A stretch of 52,111 nucleotides of DNA from CAZNTZ01 sp964576135 (GTDB taxonomy: Bacteria; Pseudomonadota; Alphaproteobacteria; Rs-D84): the NCBI GenBank assembly GCA_964576135.1, contig CAZNTZ010000003.1, positions 1-52,111 on the forward strand, written 5' to 3'. Shown here in pieces: positions 52,002 to 52,111 of the stretch (position 1 is its first letter; each line of letters begins with the position of its first letter). Both the position numbers and the translations under genes were made by a program. Under the pieces are notes generated by a model that was not told where the DNA came from, made no database searches, and was given only the letters and a program-made list of their open reading frames with translations.

Positions 52002-52111
52002 TTGGCTGATAAAAATACTCTTTCCCCAATAATGCAGCAATATCTGGAAATGAAGCGTGAAAATCCAGATGCACTTTTGCTGTTTCGTCTTGGTGATTTT
52101 TACGAAGCATT
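52002..52111 (+). CDS. mutS: DNA mismatch repair protein MutS, N-terminal fragment (runs off the window)
   Basis: The 36 visible codons read LSPIMQQYLEMKRENPDALL then LFRLGDFYEA, the MutS mismatch-recognition N-terminus (TPMMQQY, FRMGDFYE). A TTG at 52002 includes the conserved residues before MQQY; the first ATG at 52032 would cut them, so I favour TTG. The mismatch-wedging Phe-x-Glu motif (GDFYE) is intact. The remainder lies outside the window. Confidence 0.9.
   Translation, partial: MADKNTLSPIMQQYLEMKRENPDALLLFRLGDFYEA

Overview
This AT-rich window reads as a chromosomal segment of an alphaproteobacterium with a compact genome. The evidence is an alphaproteobacterial SspB with its ClpX-binding tail, an IF-3 whose N-terminal GPR..VQLID block lies upstream of the first ATG, the rsmG-parA-parB cluster, a rod-shape operon (mreC-mreD-mrdA-rodA), an initiator tRNA with the A29:U41 variant, and a VirB3-VirB4 pair. 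Genes are tightly packed, with many ATGA or TAATG overlaps and hairpin terminators between convergent units. A relative of gut-associated RF32-type or Rickettsiales/Holosporales-like alphaproteobacteria is my inference; no marker here settles the genus.

Layout. 1-1191: lpxK (cut by the window edge) and a DUF374-type acyltransferase, for the outer membrane. 1297-6258: tRNA-fMet followed by an accessory-looking block (MFS transporter, secreted HExxH protein, virB4, virB3). 6580-9502: rpmJ, a short SufD-like protein, ychF and a GT8 glycosyltransferase. 9503-17630 (minus): one long unit mreC-mreD-mrdA-rodA-topA-dnaG, joining cell-wall elongation to DNA topology and priming. 17770-21735 (plus): rpmI-rplT-pheS-pheT. 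21768-25551 (minus): ileS-nth behind an isoleucine leader-peptide attenuator. 25615-27255: mnmG. 27279-31189 (minus): fabD-fabG and metG-queH, with tRNA-Val upstream of metG. 31562-33372: infC, a UDG-like protein and pal. 33479-34255: three small proteins. 34252-36788: a TPR protein and gpsA. 36823-39170: rsmG, parA, parB. 39211-39284: tRNA-Cys. 39370-46129: a MacAB-TolC-like export system interrupted by thyA and carrying two related unknown genes between ATPase and permease. 46173-47693: a secreted beta-barrel protein. 47707-49272: recF, sspB. 49299-51725 (minus): accB-accC and rnpA-yidD. 51799 to the end: xseB and the start of mutS.

The most interesting signals are regulatory or small. The ileS leader encodes MNKTIIIIR followed by a terminator and a competing 5-bp GC antiterminator, a textbook attenuation layout. 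pheS has a terminator whose 5' arm can instead pair with the bases just after the rplT stop. infC appears to start at ATC with an ideal Shine-Dalgarno. mreC and rnpA share the same promoter-to-ATG geometry (TTGAAA-N17-TATWAW-N7-ATG) and lack a Shine-Dalgarno, which predicts leaderless mRNAs. A degenerate tRNA copy sits between the tRNA-Val promoter and tRNA-Val. The unknown pair at 43611-44915 is the best candidate for an undescribed component of an export system. Function calls rest on motif reading; no database search was possible.
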